DNA of 64,000 nt. It comes from Paucisalibacillus algeriensis (GTDB lineage Bacteria; Bacillota; Bacilli; Bacillales; Amphibacillaceae). Shown here one piece after another: positions 8,355 through 16,685 of this stretch (its first letter is position 1; the number at the start of each line of letters is the position of its first letter). The notes under the pieces were generated by a model, which saw nothing but the letters and a program-made list of their open reading frames with translations, did not search any database and was not told where the DNA came from. The stretch spans positions 124,001 through 188,000 of the forward strand of contig NZ_CBYO010000016.1 in assembly GCF_000577245.1 (NCBI RefSeq), read 5' to 3'. Made by a program: the position numbers and the translations under genes.

Positions 8355-8792
8355 ATGGGATATCGGAAAAAAGTTGAATTCCATCCTGAGGGCTTTACGG
8401 ATGAGGTTATTGAGGCAATACATCAGCTAGGTGAATTAAGGGATTTAGAATTAGAAAAATGTATTAGTAGGTTGATTAAAAAATCGTATTCAGTCTCTTT
8501 TGCTAAGGAAATTCTTCAATACCTCGAACTCATTAATGAGGATAGCCCGAAGATTGTAGAAAAGGATAAGCAAAAAAATAGTTTGAAAATAAATCAGTTG
8601 TATGAAAATCTAAGATCAAAAAATTTAACACCAATGGAAAAACGTTTTATATATGAAGAAATTGCTGAACTAATTAATGATATGGAATCAATCAGTAGGT
8701 ATTGGTTTCAGAAGTCTTTAACAAGTGTAAAATATGTTGGGGCTGCTGGGGCAGTTTTCGCTGCTGCACTGTTATTCCGTAAAAAAAAATGA
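8355..8792 (+). CDS. Hypothetical protein with C-terminal membrane anchor
   Basis: A 145-residue protein not recognised as a known family. The start at 8355 is chosen because AGGGTGATC lies just upstream and the encoded N-terminus (MGYRKKVEFHPEGF) is hydrophilic; an in-frame ATG at 8304 has no ribosome site. The body is predicted mainly helical and charged. The last 20 residues form one hydrophobic segment ending FRKKK, so the protein is probably tail-anchored with its bulk in the cytoplasm. It ends with its own terminator. Confidence 0.65.
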   Translation: MGYRKKVEFHPEGFTDEVIEAIHQLGELRDLELEKCISRLIKKSYSVSFAKEILQYLELINEDSPKIVEKDKQKNSLKINQLYENLRSKNLTPMEKRFIYEEIAELINDMESISRYWFQKSLTSVKYVGAAGAVFAAALLFRKKK

Positions 8793-8800
8793 ATGGATAG

Positions 8801-8834
8801 AAATCCACCATCTTGTAAGATGTGTGGATTTTTT
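8801..8834 (+). terminator. Terminator of the tail-anchored protein gene
   Basis: AAATCCACCATCTT pairs with AAGATGTGTGGATTT, one bulge, followed by TTTTGATTTT. Confidence 0.8.
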
Positions 8835-8860
8835 GATTTTGAAGCAGTAGTATATGGATA

Positions 8861-8902
8861 TAGGTGCCTAGCACCCATCGAAATTTGTTGAATTTTCTTG
8901 AA
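8861..8902. repeat. Dispersed GGTGCCTAGCACC / TCGAAATTTGT repeat, copy 1
   Basis: A small palindrome (GGTGCCTAGCACC) is followed at a fixed short distance by ATCGAAATTTGTTGAATTTT. Related copies occur near 29359, 32190 and 47014. It occupies the leader of the scrR-like gene. Confidence 0.5.
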
Positions 8903-8922
8903 GAATGAAGGAGGGGTTTCGG

Positions 8923-9909
8923 TTGGTAACGATTAAGGAGATTGCAGAGATGGCTGGGGTTTCTAGGACTACGGTTTCTCGTGTGTTAAATAATTCAGGA
9001 TATGTGAGTGAGGAAGCTCGTAAGCGTGTAGAAAAGGTGATAACGGAGACCGGTTACGCACCTAGTGAGCACGCAAAATCCCTTCGAACTAAAAAGTCCA
9101 AGGTTATTGGGGTTATTCTCCCAACCATACAAACGGAAACTCCTAGTAGAATTGTCACAGGTGTTGGGAAGGAATTAACTAATAATGGGTATCAGATTTT
9201 ACTTGCCAATACTAATTTAGATAAGGAAAAAGAAATCGAATATCTGGATTTGTTAAGATTACGTCAAGTGGATGGCATTATTCTTATAGCAACCAATACC
9301 GATCCTACTTTATTGGAAAAAATAAAGGAAATAAAAGTACCTGTAGTTATTGTGGGCCAGGAAGCAGAAGATATGATGTATGTTACTTACGACGATTACC
9401 ATGCTGCTCATGATTTAACGTCATTGTTTATTGAAAAGGGACATACAAACATTGCTTTTATTGGAGTGGATGAAGCAGATAAATCTGTTGGTTATTTACG
9501 AAAAGCAGGTTTTCTTGATGCGATGACTTCAAATGGCCTGGCTGTTGAGCCTGAGTGGATTCAAACAGGGGTATTTGATATCGATTCAGGTCATGAAGCA
9601 ATGAAACTAATCTTAAAAAATGCATCCATTACACCAACTGCTACGATTGCAGTAACAGATCGGCTTGCAATTGGGGCGATGAGTTATTTAAAAGAAAAAG
9701 GGATTAGGATTCCCAATCAAATGGCACTAGCTGGCTTTGGGGCATCAGAAATAACAAAATACTTAGATCCACCTTTAACAACAGTGGACTATCAAAATGA
9801 AAAAGCGGGTGAACAGGCGGCAAAACAAATACTTGCCAAAATTGAATCCAAGAACTACCAAAAACAGATTATTTTAGACTATAGACTTATCATACGAAAA
9901 AGTGTATGA
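8923..9909 (+). CDS. scrR: LacI family regulator of sucrose use
   Basis: A 328-residue LacI/GalR repressor. The N-terminal helix-turn-helix (TIKEIAEMAGVSRTTVSRVL) and hinge are followed by the sugar-binding domain. The start is TTG at 8923, six bases after AGGAGGGG; the in-frame ATG at 8905 lies before that ribosome site and would add six residues. It stands directly upstream of the sucrose PTS, hydrolase and fructokinase genes. Three matches to a palindrome centred on AATCGATT lie between it and the PTS gene, the expected operator type for this family. The inducer is probably fructose or sucrose-6-phosphate, by analogy with ScrR. Confidence 0.85.
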   Translation: MVTIKEIAEMAGVSRTTVSRVLNNSGYVSEEARKRVEKVITETGYAPSEHAKSLRTKKSKVIGVILPTIQTETPSRIVTGVGKELTNNGYQILLANTNLDKEKEIEYLDLLRLRQVDGIILIATNTDPTLLEKIKEIKVPVVIVGQEAEDMMYVTYDDYHAAHDLTSLFIEKGHTNIAFIGVDEADKSVGYLRKAGFLDAMTSNGLAVEPEWIQTGVFDIDSGHEAMKLILKNASITPTATIAVTDRLAIGAMSYLKEKGIRIPNQMALAGFGASEITKYLDPPLTTVDYQNEKAGEQAAKQILAKIESKNYQKQIILDYRLIIRKSV

Positions 9910-9916
9910 TACGAAG

Positions 9917-9930
9917 TGAAATCGATTCCA
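9917..9930. promoter_or_regulatory. Candidate ScrR operator O1
   Basis: TGAAATCGATTCCA, one mismatch from the perfect palindrome 32 bases downstream. Confidence 0.6.
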
Positions 9931-9948
9931 TAAAAAGTTTATATAAAA

Positions 9949-9962
9949 TGGAATCGATTCCA
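9949..9962. promoter_or_regulatory. Candidate ScrR operator O2 (perfect palindrome)
   Basis: TGGAATCGATTCCA is a perfect 14-bp palindrome. A TATAAA (9943-9948) lies immediately upstream, so repressor binding here would block a promoter using that -10; the matching -35 is not clear. The 118 bases between O2 and O3 hold no gene. Confidence 0.7.
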
Positions 9963-10080
9963 CAGCATAGCAACTTCGAATAGACAAACTATAAAAAAAG
10001 GGATATCCATATCAGAGGAAGATAGTGTGAGAAAAGAAAAAAGGTTATCTAAACACTTCTTTCTTTTTCATTCTATGCTA

Positions 10081-10094
10081 TGGAATCGATTCCC
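10081..10094. promoter_or_regulatory. Candidate ScrR operator O3
   Basis: TGGAATCGATTCCC, one end base different from O2, 23 bases before the PTS gene start. The wide spacing from O2 (132 bp centre to centre) would allow DNA looping. Confidence 0.65.
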
Positions 10095-10117
10095 TAAAAA
10101 TAATGGGAGGAATATTC

Positions 10118-11518
10118 ATGTCGGAGAATAAAAGAATAGCTAGTGAAATTATCGATGCTGTCGGCGGACCTGAGAACATTAAATCTGTCACACATTGTGC
10201 TACAAGACTTCGTTTTATCATTAAAGATGATGAGAAAGTAAACAAGGAGCAAGTTGAAAACATTGATAAGGTAAAAGGGGCATTCTTCAACTCTGGTCAA
10301 TATCAAGTTATTCTAGGGACTGGGACAGTTAACAAGGTCTATGAGGAAGTTGAAAAGCTTGATCTTCATAAAATGACAAAGGAAGACCAGAAAGAAGAAG
10401 CAGCTAAGCAAAGAAATTCATTCCAACGTGCCATCCGTACATTTGGTGATGTGTTTGTACCAATCATACCTGTACTAGTCGCAACAGGATTATTTATGGG
10501 GCTACGGGGATTAATCATGCAAGAAGAAATCCTGGGCCTCTTCGGACTTGTACCTGAAGATATCTCTAGTAATTTCCTACTTTATACACAAATACTAACG
10601 GATACAGCATTTATATTCTTACCTGCATTAATCGCTTGGTCAACATTCCGTGTGTTTGGTGGAACACCGATTATTGGTCTAGTACTTGGATTGATGTTAG
10701 TTAGTCCAGCTCTACCGAATGCTTGGGGTGTAGCTTCAGGAGCTGATCCTCTTTATTTCTTTGATTTCATTCCGGTTGTAGGGTATCAAGGTGCAGTCTT
10801 ACCTGCATTTATCGCTGGGATAATTGGGGCTAAACTAGAGCGTGCGATTCGGAAACGGGTTCCGGAAGCATTAGATTTAATCGTTACACCATTTTTAACA
10901 TTACTAATCATGAGTATTGCAGCATTATTTATCATTGGGCCAATTTTCCATACGGTAGAAGGCTATATTTTAGATGCAGCATTATGGGTGTTAGATTTAC
11001 CATTAGGTTTAGCAGGTATTCTACTTGGGGGTCTAAACCAAATTATTGTTATTACTGGAGTCCACCATATTTTCAACTTACTTGAAGTTCAATTATTAGA
11101 GAACTTGGGTAACAATCCGTATAACGCAATTGTCACTTGTGCTGTAGCTGCTCAAGGTGGTGCAACATTAGCTGTAGGTATGAAAACTAAAAAAGCAAAG
11201 CTAAAAGCACTTGCAATGCCATCGTCACTATCAGCATTTTTAGGAATTACAGAACCGGCAATATTTGGGGTTAATCTTCGTTATGGAAAACCGTTTGTTA
11301 TGGGCTTAATCGGTGGTGCAGTTGGAGGATTCTTAGCCGCTATTTTCAAATTAGCAGGTACTGGTATGGCGATTACAGTTATTCCTGGTACGTTATTATA
11401 TCTAAATTCTCAATTACCATTATATATTTTAGCGAATCTAATTGCGATTGCAGTAGCGTTTGCGTTGACTTGGATGTTTGGATATTCCGATAAAGTAGCA
11501 GAGAAATTTGAAAAATAA
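10118..11518 (+). CDS. scrA: PTS sucrose transporter subunit EIIBC
   Basis: A 466-residue phosphotransferase permease that imports sucrose and releases sucrose-6-phosphate inside. The EIIB domain (residues 1-90) has the phosphorylated cysteine C27 in THCATRLRF. The EIIC domain follows with about ten membrane segments and the sugar-site region GITEPAIFG. There is no EIIA domain, so phosphate must come from a shared EIIA such as that of the glucose system. The start at 10118 is preferred because GGGAGGA (10106-10112) lies between it and the earlier in-frame ATG at 10103. First structural gene after the operators. Confidence 0.92.
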   Translation: MSENKRIASEIIDAVGGPENIKSVTHCATRLRFIIKDDEKVNKEQVENIDKVKGAFFNSGQYQVILGTGTVNKVYEEVEKLDLHKMTKEDQKEEAAKQRNSFQRAIRTFGDVFVPIIPVLVATGLFMGLRGLIMQEEILGLFGLVPEDISSNFLLYTQILTDTAFIFLPALIAWSTFRVFGGTPIIGLVLGLMLVSPALPNAWGVASGADPLYFFDFIPVVGYQGAVLPAFIAGIIGAKLERAIRKRVPEALDLIVTPFLTLLIMSIAALFIIGPIFHTVEGYILDAALWVLDLPLGLAGILLGGLNQIIVITGVHHIFNLLEVQLLENLGNNPYNAIVTCAVAAQGGATLAVGMKTKKAKLKALAMPSSLSAFLGITEPAIFGVNLRYGKPFVMGLIGGAVGGFLAAIFKLAGTGMAITVIPGTLLYLNSQLPLYILANLIAIAVAFALTWMFGYSDKVAEKFEK

Positions 11519-11533
11519 GAGTAGGAGTCTGTT

Positions 11534-12988
11534 ATGAAACAAACAGCTTTAGAAATGCAGAAAAAAGTTAACAGTATGATAGCTAACGCTAAACAAGTGG
11601 TTGCAAGCGATTCTTATCGCTTGCATTACCATTTAATGCCCCCTGTTGGCTTATTAAATGATCCGAATGGATTTATATATTATAAAGGCAAATACCATAT
11701 TTTTTATCAGTGGAATCCTTTTCAAACGTCCCACGGAGCAAAGTTTTGGGGACATTATATTTCCGATGATTTGGTACATTGGAAGGAAGCACCGTTTGCA
11801 CTGGCGCCTGACAGTTGGTTTGATAAAGATGGCTGTTATTCTGGTAGTGCGATTGTTCATAATGATAAAATGTATCTTTTCTATACTGGAAATGTGAAGG
11901 ATGATGAAGGAAATCGTGAATCCTATCAATGTTTGGCGGTCTCAAAAGATGGTTTGACATTTGAAAAAAAAGGTCCAGTTATTCAGGTGCCTACAGGGTA
12001 TACAGCTCATTTTCGTGATCCCAAGGTTTTTTACCAGGATAATTTGTGGTATATGGTTCTAGGTGCACAAACGGAAGCGGAACAAGGTGAGGTAGTTCTA
12101 TTTGCTTCTTCTGATCTTGTAAGTTGGAAATTCCGTGGAACCCTTTCTGGTAGTAACCAAAACGGGCTTGGAAATTTCGGTTACATGTGGGAGTGCCCTG
12201 ACTTACTAAAAGTAAATGGGAAAGATATTCTATTAGTTTGTCCACAAGGAATTCAACCTAGAGGATTTGATTTCCAGAATATTTTTCAGTCAGGTTATTT
12301 TGCAGGGAAAGTTGATTTAGAAAAGGCTGCTTTTGAACATGGGGATTTTATAGAACTTGATCGTGGCTTTGACTTCTATGCTCCCCAAACAACAGTGGAT
12401 GAATATGGTCGACAATTATTATTTGGTTGGATGGGAAATGCAGAGGAAGAGGATGTTGTTCAACCGACCGTACAATATGAATGGATCCATGCGTTGACCA
12501 TACCTAGAGAACTAGAGTGGAAAGATGGGGTGCTTTTACAACATCCTGTCCGGGAATTAAAAAAGCTTCGTGAAAATGAAGTAGGCTACAAAGATGTTTT
12601 ACTTGATTCACAGGCCAAGACTTTTCAACATGTTAGTGGGTCTGTCTCGGAGCTTATAATAGAAATAACGGAAATGAATGCAGAAAACTTTTCTGTCCAA
12701 TTAGGAAATTCAACAATTATTTTATTTGATCAGTCTAATCAAGTACTCACGTTAGAACGAGAAAAGTTTAATGGGAAAGAGCTTGAACAGAGACACTATT
12801 CCTTGGATAAACTTCATTCGCTCCATGTCTTTAGGGATGCATCATCATTAGAACTTTTTGTTAATGATGGTGAAGCAGTCTTTTCAGCGCGTATTTTTGA
12901 TCAAGGACATGAAATAGTGTTTAACGTAGATGGTCGTGTTACGCTTAATGTACACAAATGGGATTTACAGCGTACAACGACATATTAA
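11534..12988 (+). CDS. scrB: Sucrose-6-phosphate hydrolase (GH32)
   Basis: A 484-residue cytoplasmic GH32 enzyme that splits sucrose-6-phosphate into glucose-6-phosphate and fructose. All three acidic motifs are present: NDPNG at 42-46 (nucleophile D43), RDP at 161-163 (transition-state stabiliser) and WECPDL with acid/base E220. No signal peptide, which fits an intracellular PTS-linked role. A C-terminal beta-sandwich fills the region after about residue 350. It starts 16 bases after scrA with TAGGAG upstream. Confidence 0.94.
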   Translation: MKQTALEMQKKVNSMIANAKQVVASDSYRLHYHLMPPVGLLNDPNGFIYYKGKYHIFYQWNPFQTSHGAKFWGHYISDDLVHWKEAPFALAPDSWFDKDGCYSGSAIVHNDKMYLFYTGNVKDDEGNRESYQCLAVSKDGLTFEKKGPVIQVPTGYTAHFRDPKVFYQDNLWYMVLGAQTEAEQGEVVLFASSDLVSWKFRGTLSGSNQNGLGNFGYMWECPDLLKVNGKDILLVCPQGIQPRGFDFQNIFQSGYFAGKVDLEKAAFEHGDFIELDRGFDFYAPQTTVDEYGRQLLFGWMGNAEEEDVVQPTVQYEWIHALTIPRELEWKDGVLLQHPVRELKKLRENEVGYKDVLLDSQAKTFQHVSGSVSELIIEITEMNAENFSVQLGNSTIILFDQSNQVLTLEREKFNGKELEQRHYSLDKLHSLHVFRDASSLELFVNDGEAVFSARIFDQGHEIVFNVDGRVTLNVHKWDLQRTTTY

Positions 12989-13015
12989 TAAGGATGATAA
13001 AAAGTAGGTGGCAAT

Positions 13016-13978
13016 GTGATAGATGTTACAGCATTAGGTGAAATACTAGTGGACTTTACACCGCAAGGGTTTAATGAGGATGGTAATCCAAGTTTTGTTG
13101 CAAATCCAGGAGGGGCTCCAGGTAATGTGATGGCTGGGTTGTCTTGCTTGGGTAAGAAGTCTGCTTTTATGGGAAGTGTAGGTAGTGATCAGTTTGGTAA
13201 AATGTTAAGGGATACGTTAAAGGATAAGGGGATTAACGTTGAAGGAATGGTAGATGTCCAAATTCCTACGACACTCGCTTTTGTTCATATTGCAGAGGAA
13301 GGGGAGCGTTCCTTTAGCTTTTATCGAAAGCCTGGAGCGGATATGATGCTAACAAAAGATGATTTGAAGCTTAATTTAATTTCAAATTCAAGAATTTTTC
13401 ATGTTGGTTCCATTTCCTTGACGGATGAACCAGTACGCGTTGCTACACTCACTGCGCTAAAGTATGCAAAGGACCATGGAGTCGCTGTTTCCTTTGATCC
13501 TAATTTACGCCCCGCTCTTTGGGAAAGCTTAAGTGATGCGAAAAAATGGATATTAGAAATAATGCCATTTGCGGATATAGTTAAGCTTTCAGAAGAAGAA
13601 CTTGAGTTTTTGACAGGGGCAAATGATATCCAAGTTGGAGTAGAAAAGCTAACTAAACAATATGATATCCCACTACTTTTTGTAACGTTAGGGGCAAAAG
13701 GAAGCTATTGCTTTGCCAATGGAGAATCCCTAATGGTTCCAGGGACTACAGTGTATGCGATTGATACAACCGGTTGTGGCGATGCATTCTTAGCTGGAGC
13801 ACTTTATCAAATCCTTGAAATGAACGTACTTGGAAAAGAATTAACGAAGAAAGAACTAAGGAGTATCCTTGAGTTTGGAAATGCTATGGGAGGTTATGTG
13901 GCAACCAAAAATGGTGCCATTCCAGCCATGCCAACCCTAGAACAGCTCCAAGATTTTTTTAAATCGAAATCTGAATAA
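13016..13978 (+). CDS. scrK: Fructokinase (PfkB/ribokinase family)
   Basis: A 320-residue sugar kinase that phosphorylates the fructose released by the hydrolase to fructose-6-phosphate. The PfkB signatures are present: GGAPGNVM at 32-39 and TTGCGDAF at 251-258 with catalytic base D256. The start is GTG at 13016 after AGTAGGTGG; the overlapping ATG at 13014 meets a stop at once. Last gene of the sucrose operon and followed by a strong terminator. Confidence 0.92.
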   Translation: MIDVTALGEILVDFTPQGFNEDGNPSFVANPGGAPGNVMAGLSCLGKKSAFMGSVGSDQFGKMLRDTLKDKGINVEGMVDVQIPTTLAFVHIAEEGERSFSFYRKPGADMMLTKDDLKLNLISNSRIFHVGSISLTDEPVRVATLTALKYAKDHGVAVSFDPNLRPALWESLSDAKKWILEIMPFADIVKLSEEELEFLTGANDIQVGVEKLTKQYDIPLLFVTLGAKGSYCFANGESLMVPGTTVYAIDTTGCGDAFLAGALYQILEMNVLGKELTKKELRSILEFGNAMGGYVATKNGAIPAMPTLEQLQDFFKSKSE

Positions 13979-13995
13979 TTCTATTTCAAACAATT

Positions 13996-14056
13996 AGTGC
14001 CAGGCATCCGGAAAATTCATTTGAATTAACCGGTGCTTGGCACTTGTATTTTTTTC
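13996..14056 (+). terminator. Terminator of the sucrose operon
   Basis: AGTGCCAGGCATCCGG pairs with CCGGTGCTTGGCACT, and the loop holds a second palindrome (ATTCATTTGAAT). A T-run follows. The GTGCCAGGCA core resembles the dispersed GTGCC repeat of this window. Confidence 0.8.
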
Positions 14057-14122
14057 CTGTTTATTCTATCTAAAAATGAGGTATATAAGAGACAAATTAC
14101 TCTGTAACATGGGAGGGATGCA

Positions 14123-14281
14123 ATGAAAAATACGAAAAAGGAACTTCAAAATATGATTGATAAAAAACAAGCAACAATGCTAGACGAAGCAAAAAAATAT
14201 GGTATACATAGTAAAGAAGTATTAGAAAGAAGTGAAGAACTAGACGTTTTAATTATCGAATATATGAAAAAACCTAAATGA
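14123..14281 (+). CDS. Spo0E-like aspartyl-phosphate phosphatase
   Basis: A 52-residue protein of the Spo0E family, which dephosphorylates Spo0A-P and so delays sporulation. The family signature is seen as SEELDVLIIEYM at residues 37-48 (usual form SxELDxLI). The protein is two short helices, the normal size for this group. GGGAGGG lies five bases before the ATG. It supports the view that the host sporulates. Confidence 0.85.
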   Translation: MKNTKKELQNMIDKKQATMLDEAKKYGIHSKEVLERSEELDVLIIEYMKKPK

Positions 14282-14530
14282 TAGCCATAAGGACAAAGAC
14301 ACCTCGACATATTATCTCTATTGAAACTTTTAATGGATAAAAATGATTATTCTCTAATCTATTAATTCCCTCTATAATAGTTTCTTTTAATAAATAACAA
14401 CGGTTAAAGTTCCTTTGTGACTTGGAATTTTAATGAAAAACTAATACACTATAAGAATAGTAAATACCCAGAGTTAAATGAGCATCTCTGAAAAAAATAT
14501 ATTAATTCCACTTGAAGGAGGGAAAAGGCT

Positions 14531-15871
14531 ATGATTGGTTCGATTACTAATTTCTTTGATCGTATTGTTCGTAGATACTTACCAGATGCATTTCTATTTG
14601 CTATTATTTTAACTTTTGTAGTGTTTTTGTTTGGCATCGTTTTCACGAACAGCACACCTGTTGATATGGTTGAGTATTGGGGTGGGGGCTTTTGGGGGCT
14701 ATTAGCTTTTGCGATGCAAATGTCCCTAATTGTAGTAACGGGATATATTCTCGCAAATAGCCCAGTAGTAAAAAGGTTTCTTGGGAAGATCAGTAATCTA
14801 GCAAACACACCTGGACAAGCAGTTATTCTAGTTACATTGGTTGCTACCATTGCTTGTTTAATTAACTATGGATTTGGTCTCGTGGTCGGGGCATTACTAG
14901 CAATCCATGTAGCAAAGCGTGTACCATCTGCTGATTACCGTTTACTAATGGCAAGTGCCTACAGTGGATTCCTAGTTTGGCATGGTGGTCTTTCTGGGTC
15001 GATTCCACTACTTATTGCAACGGAGGATCATTTCTTAGTGGATAAGATCGGTAGTATCCCTGTTGTAGAAACTCTATTCGCTGGTCCAAACTTATTTATC
15101 GTTGGGACTTTATTAGTGACACTTCCATTATTGAATAGATTAATTATGCAATCTACTCAAAGTGTAGGGAAAATTGACCCAACGTTATTAAACCTTCAGC
15201 AAAGTACTATGGAAGGTTCTGAACCAGAGCCTACGCCAAAAGAGGATCTAACCCCTGCTGACAAATTAGAAAACAGTAGAATTATTTCCTATCTAGTTGG
15301 TATACTTGGACTGGCTTTTATAGTTTACCATTTTGTTACTAATGGATTTGATTTGAACCTTAATATCGTTAACTTTATATTCCTATTCCTAGGAATTATT
15401 TTCCATGGAACACCAAGACGTTTCTTAAATAGTGTTTCAGGTGCGGTGAAAAATGCAGGCGGGATCATTATCCAATTTCCTTTTTATGCAGGTATTATGG
15501 GTATGATGCAATCTTCAGGATTATCTGAAGAATTATCATTGTGGTTCGTAAGTATCTCTAATGAATTCACTTTACCGTGGTTGAGCTTTATTAGTGCAGG
15601 GATTCTGAACTTCTTCATTCCATCTGGTGGTGGACAATGGGCTATTCAAGGGCCAATTATGATAGATGCAGCCTTGAGTCTAGGCGCAGATACTGCTAAA
15701 ACAGCAATGGCTGTTGCTTGGGGAGATGCTTGGACAAACATGATTCAACCATTCTGGGCATTACCATTACTTGCGATTGCTGGATTAAAAGTACGTGATA
15801 TTATGGGCTTCTGTGTGATGGTGCTGTTTTGGAGCTTTATTCCAATTTCAATTGGGTTATTATTTTTCTAG
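14531..15871 (+). CDS. atoE: Short-chain fatty acid transporter (AtoE family)
   Basis: A 446-residue inner-membrane transporter of the AtoE family, about eleven membrane helices, expected to move butyrate-like short-chain acids. Typical family segments are visible: RYLPDAFLFAIILTF near the start, YGFGLVVGALLA, VWHGGLSGSIPL and PSGGGQWAIQGP. GAAGGAGGG precedes the ATG. It stands alone, with no thiolase or CoA-transferase beside it. The 249 bases upstream hold no gene and no regulatory element that I could identify. Confidence 0.88.
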   Translation: MIGSITNFFDRIVRRYLPDAFLFAIILTFVVFLFGIVFTNSTPVDMVEYWGGGFWGLLAFAMQMSLIVVTGYILANSPVVKRFLGKISNLANTPGQAVILVTLVATIACLINYGFGLVVGALLAIHVAKRVPSADYRLLMASAYSGFLVWHGGLSGSIPLLIATEDHFLVDKIGSIPVVETLFAGPNLFIVGTLLVTLPLLNRLIMQSTQSVGKIDPTLLNLQQSTMEGSEPEPTPKEDLTPADKLENSRIISYLVGILGLAFIVYHFVTNGFDLNLNIVNFIFLFLGIIFHGTPRRFLNSVSGAVKNAGGIIIQFPFYAGIMGMMQSSGLSEELSLWFVSISNEFTLPWLSFISAGILNFFIPSGGGQWAIQGPIMIDAALSLGADTAKTAMAVAWGDAWTNMIQPFWALPLLAIAGLKVRDIMGFCVMVLFWSFIPISIGLLFF

Positions 15872-15956
15872 TTGATAGTTTGTTTATATTGATTATGAGG
15901 ACCTGTGGTATATGCCCATGGGTTCTTTTTTTTGTAATAGGATTTGTTGTTCTGAG

Positions 15957-16166
15957 CATGAACCCGAGGCTAGAGGTGATGTGCCAGAAAAGGGGAAGCA
16001 TGGCCCCGAAGCAGAAGACCATGTTCCCGAAAGGTGCAAGCGTGCGCCCAAAGCAGAAAACCATACTCCCAAAGAGAGAAAGCATGCTCCCAAAGTAGAA
16101 GACCATACTCTCGAAAAGAGAAACCATGTACCCATAGTAATAGACCATAACCACCAAAAAACATCC
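15957..16166. repeat. 21-bp tandem repeat, ten units, degenerate
   Basis: A CAT- or CGT-containing unit recurs at exactly 21-base steps: 15957, 15978, 15999, 16020, 16041, 16062, 16083, 16104, 16125 and 16146. The consensus is close to RACCATRCTCCCRAARNAG; outer units are more worn. Because 21 is a multiple of three, several frames stay open and give seven-residue repeats (for example KQKTMFP then KGASVRP). No ribosome site supports translation. Immediately follows atoE. Confidence 0.8.
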
Positions 16167-16284
16167 CCAAAACCATACCTAAAAAAATATGTTTCAAATC
16201 TTCCAAATGTGGGTAATACAATCTGAGATAATATTAAATCTACTAAATTTTTTGAAAGAAACGGAAATTTGTTCTCTTAAATTA

Positions 16285-16312
16285 TTGAATTATCTTAAGA
16301 TTGGTGTAGAAT
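16285..16312 (+). promoter_or_regulatory. Promoter of the first giant GGDEF gene
   Basis: TTGAAT (16285-16290) and TAGAAT (16307-16312) are spaced by 16 bases. Transcription would begin about 25 bases before the riboswitch P1 helix. Confidence 0.5.
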
Positions 16313-16343
16313 AGGTAATAAGTAATAGTAATTAAATACTGGA

Positions 16344-16435
16344 AAATTTGAAAAAAGGCAAACTATTCGAAAGGGTAGGACGCAAAGCTTAGGGTCTAAA
16401 GTACAAGTGACTATGATCGCCTGGTTACCAAATTT
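16344..16435 (+). ncRNA. c-di-GMP riboswitch, class GEMM-I
   Basis: The GEMM-I core is present: P1 (AAATTTG 16344-16350 with CAAATTT 16429-16435), GGCAAAC with the ligand-contacting G just before CAAAC, a hairpin capped by GAAA, GGACGCAAAGC (16378-16388), GGGTCTAAAG, and the receptor strand GCCTGGTTACC. It binds c-di-GMP by family knowledge. A terminator follows six bases later and the gene downstream makes a GGDEF protein, so this is a product-sensing loop. Whether ligand turns the gene on or off cannot be told from the fold drawn here. Confidence 0.93.
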
Positions 16436-16440
16436 TATTT

Positions 16441-16476
16441 TGGCTATTCATGTATATGAATAGCCATTTTTATTTT
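16441..16476 (+). terminator. Riboswitch expression-platform terminator
   Basis: GGCTATTCAT pairs perfectly with ATGAATAGCC around a GTAT loop, followed by a TTTTTATTTT run. The 200 bases from here to the start codon hold no other gene. Confidence 0.85.
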
Positions 16477-16685
16477 CGTAGGATTATAATGTACCTCTTC
16501 GTCTTACATATGGGTGAATTTACTTATTTATGAATACTAAATCTTTTAATATCTGAATTTTTATATATAAGGAATACGAATATATTAATGTTCAAGAGTA
16601 GTTCTGCTAAAGCAAGTTAGGTACAAGATTTGATTATATGAAACATCTGTCAGATGGGGCATGATTTTTCGCAGGAGTGAAGGAA

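Noticed and set aside
10015-10080. Possible SacT-type antiterminator hairpin before scrA
   Set aside because: Only A- and T-rich runs that pair poorly; the clear LacI-type operators explain regulation better.
11654-11960. Several overlapping frames inside the sucrose-6-phosphate hydrolase
   Set aside because: The main frame has all GH32 motifs; the others are shadows.
14282-14530. T-box or other leader before atoE
   Set aside because: No T-box sequence, aptamer core or terminator hairpin found.
15829-16226. Open frames over the 21-bp repeat on both strands
   Set aside because: They stay open only because the period is a multiple of three; none has a ribosome site and composition differs from real genes here.
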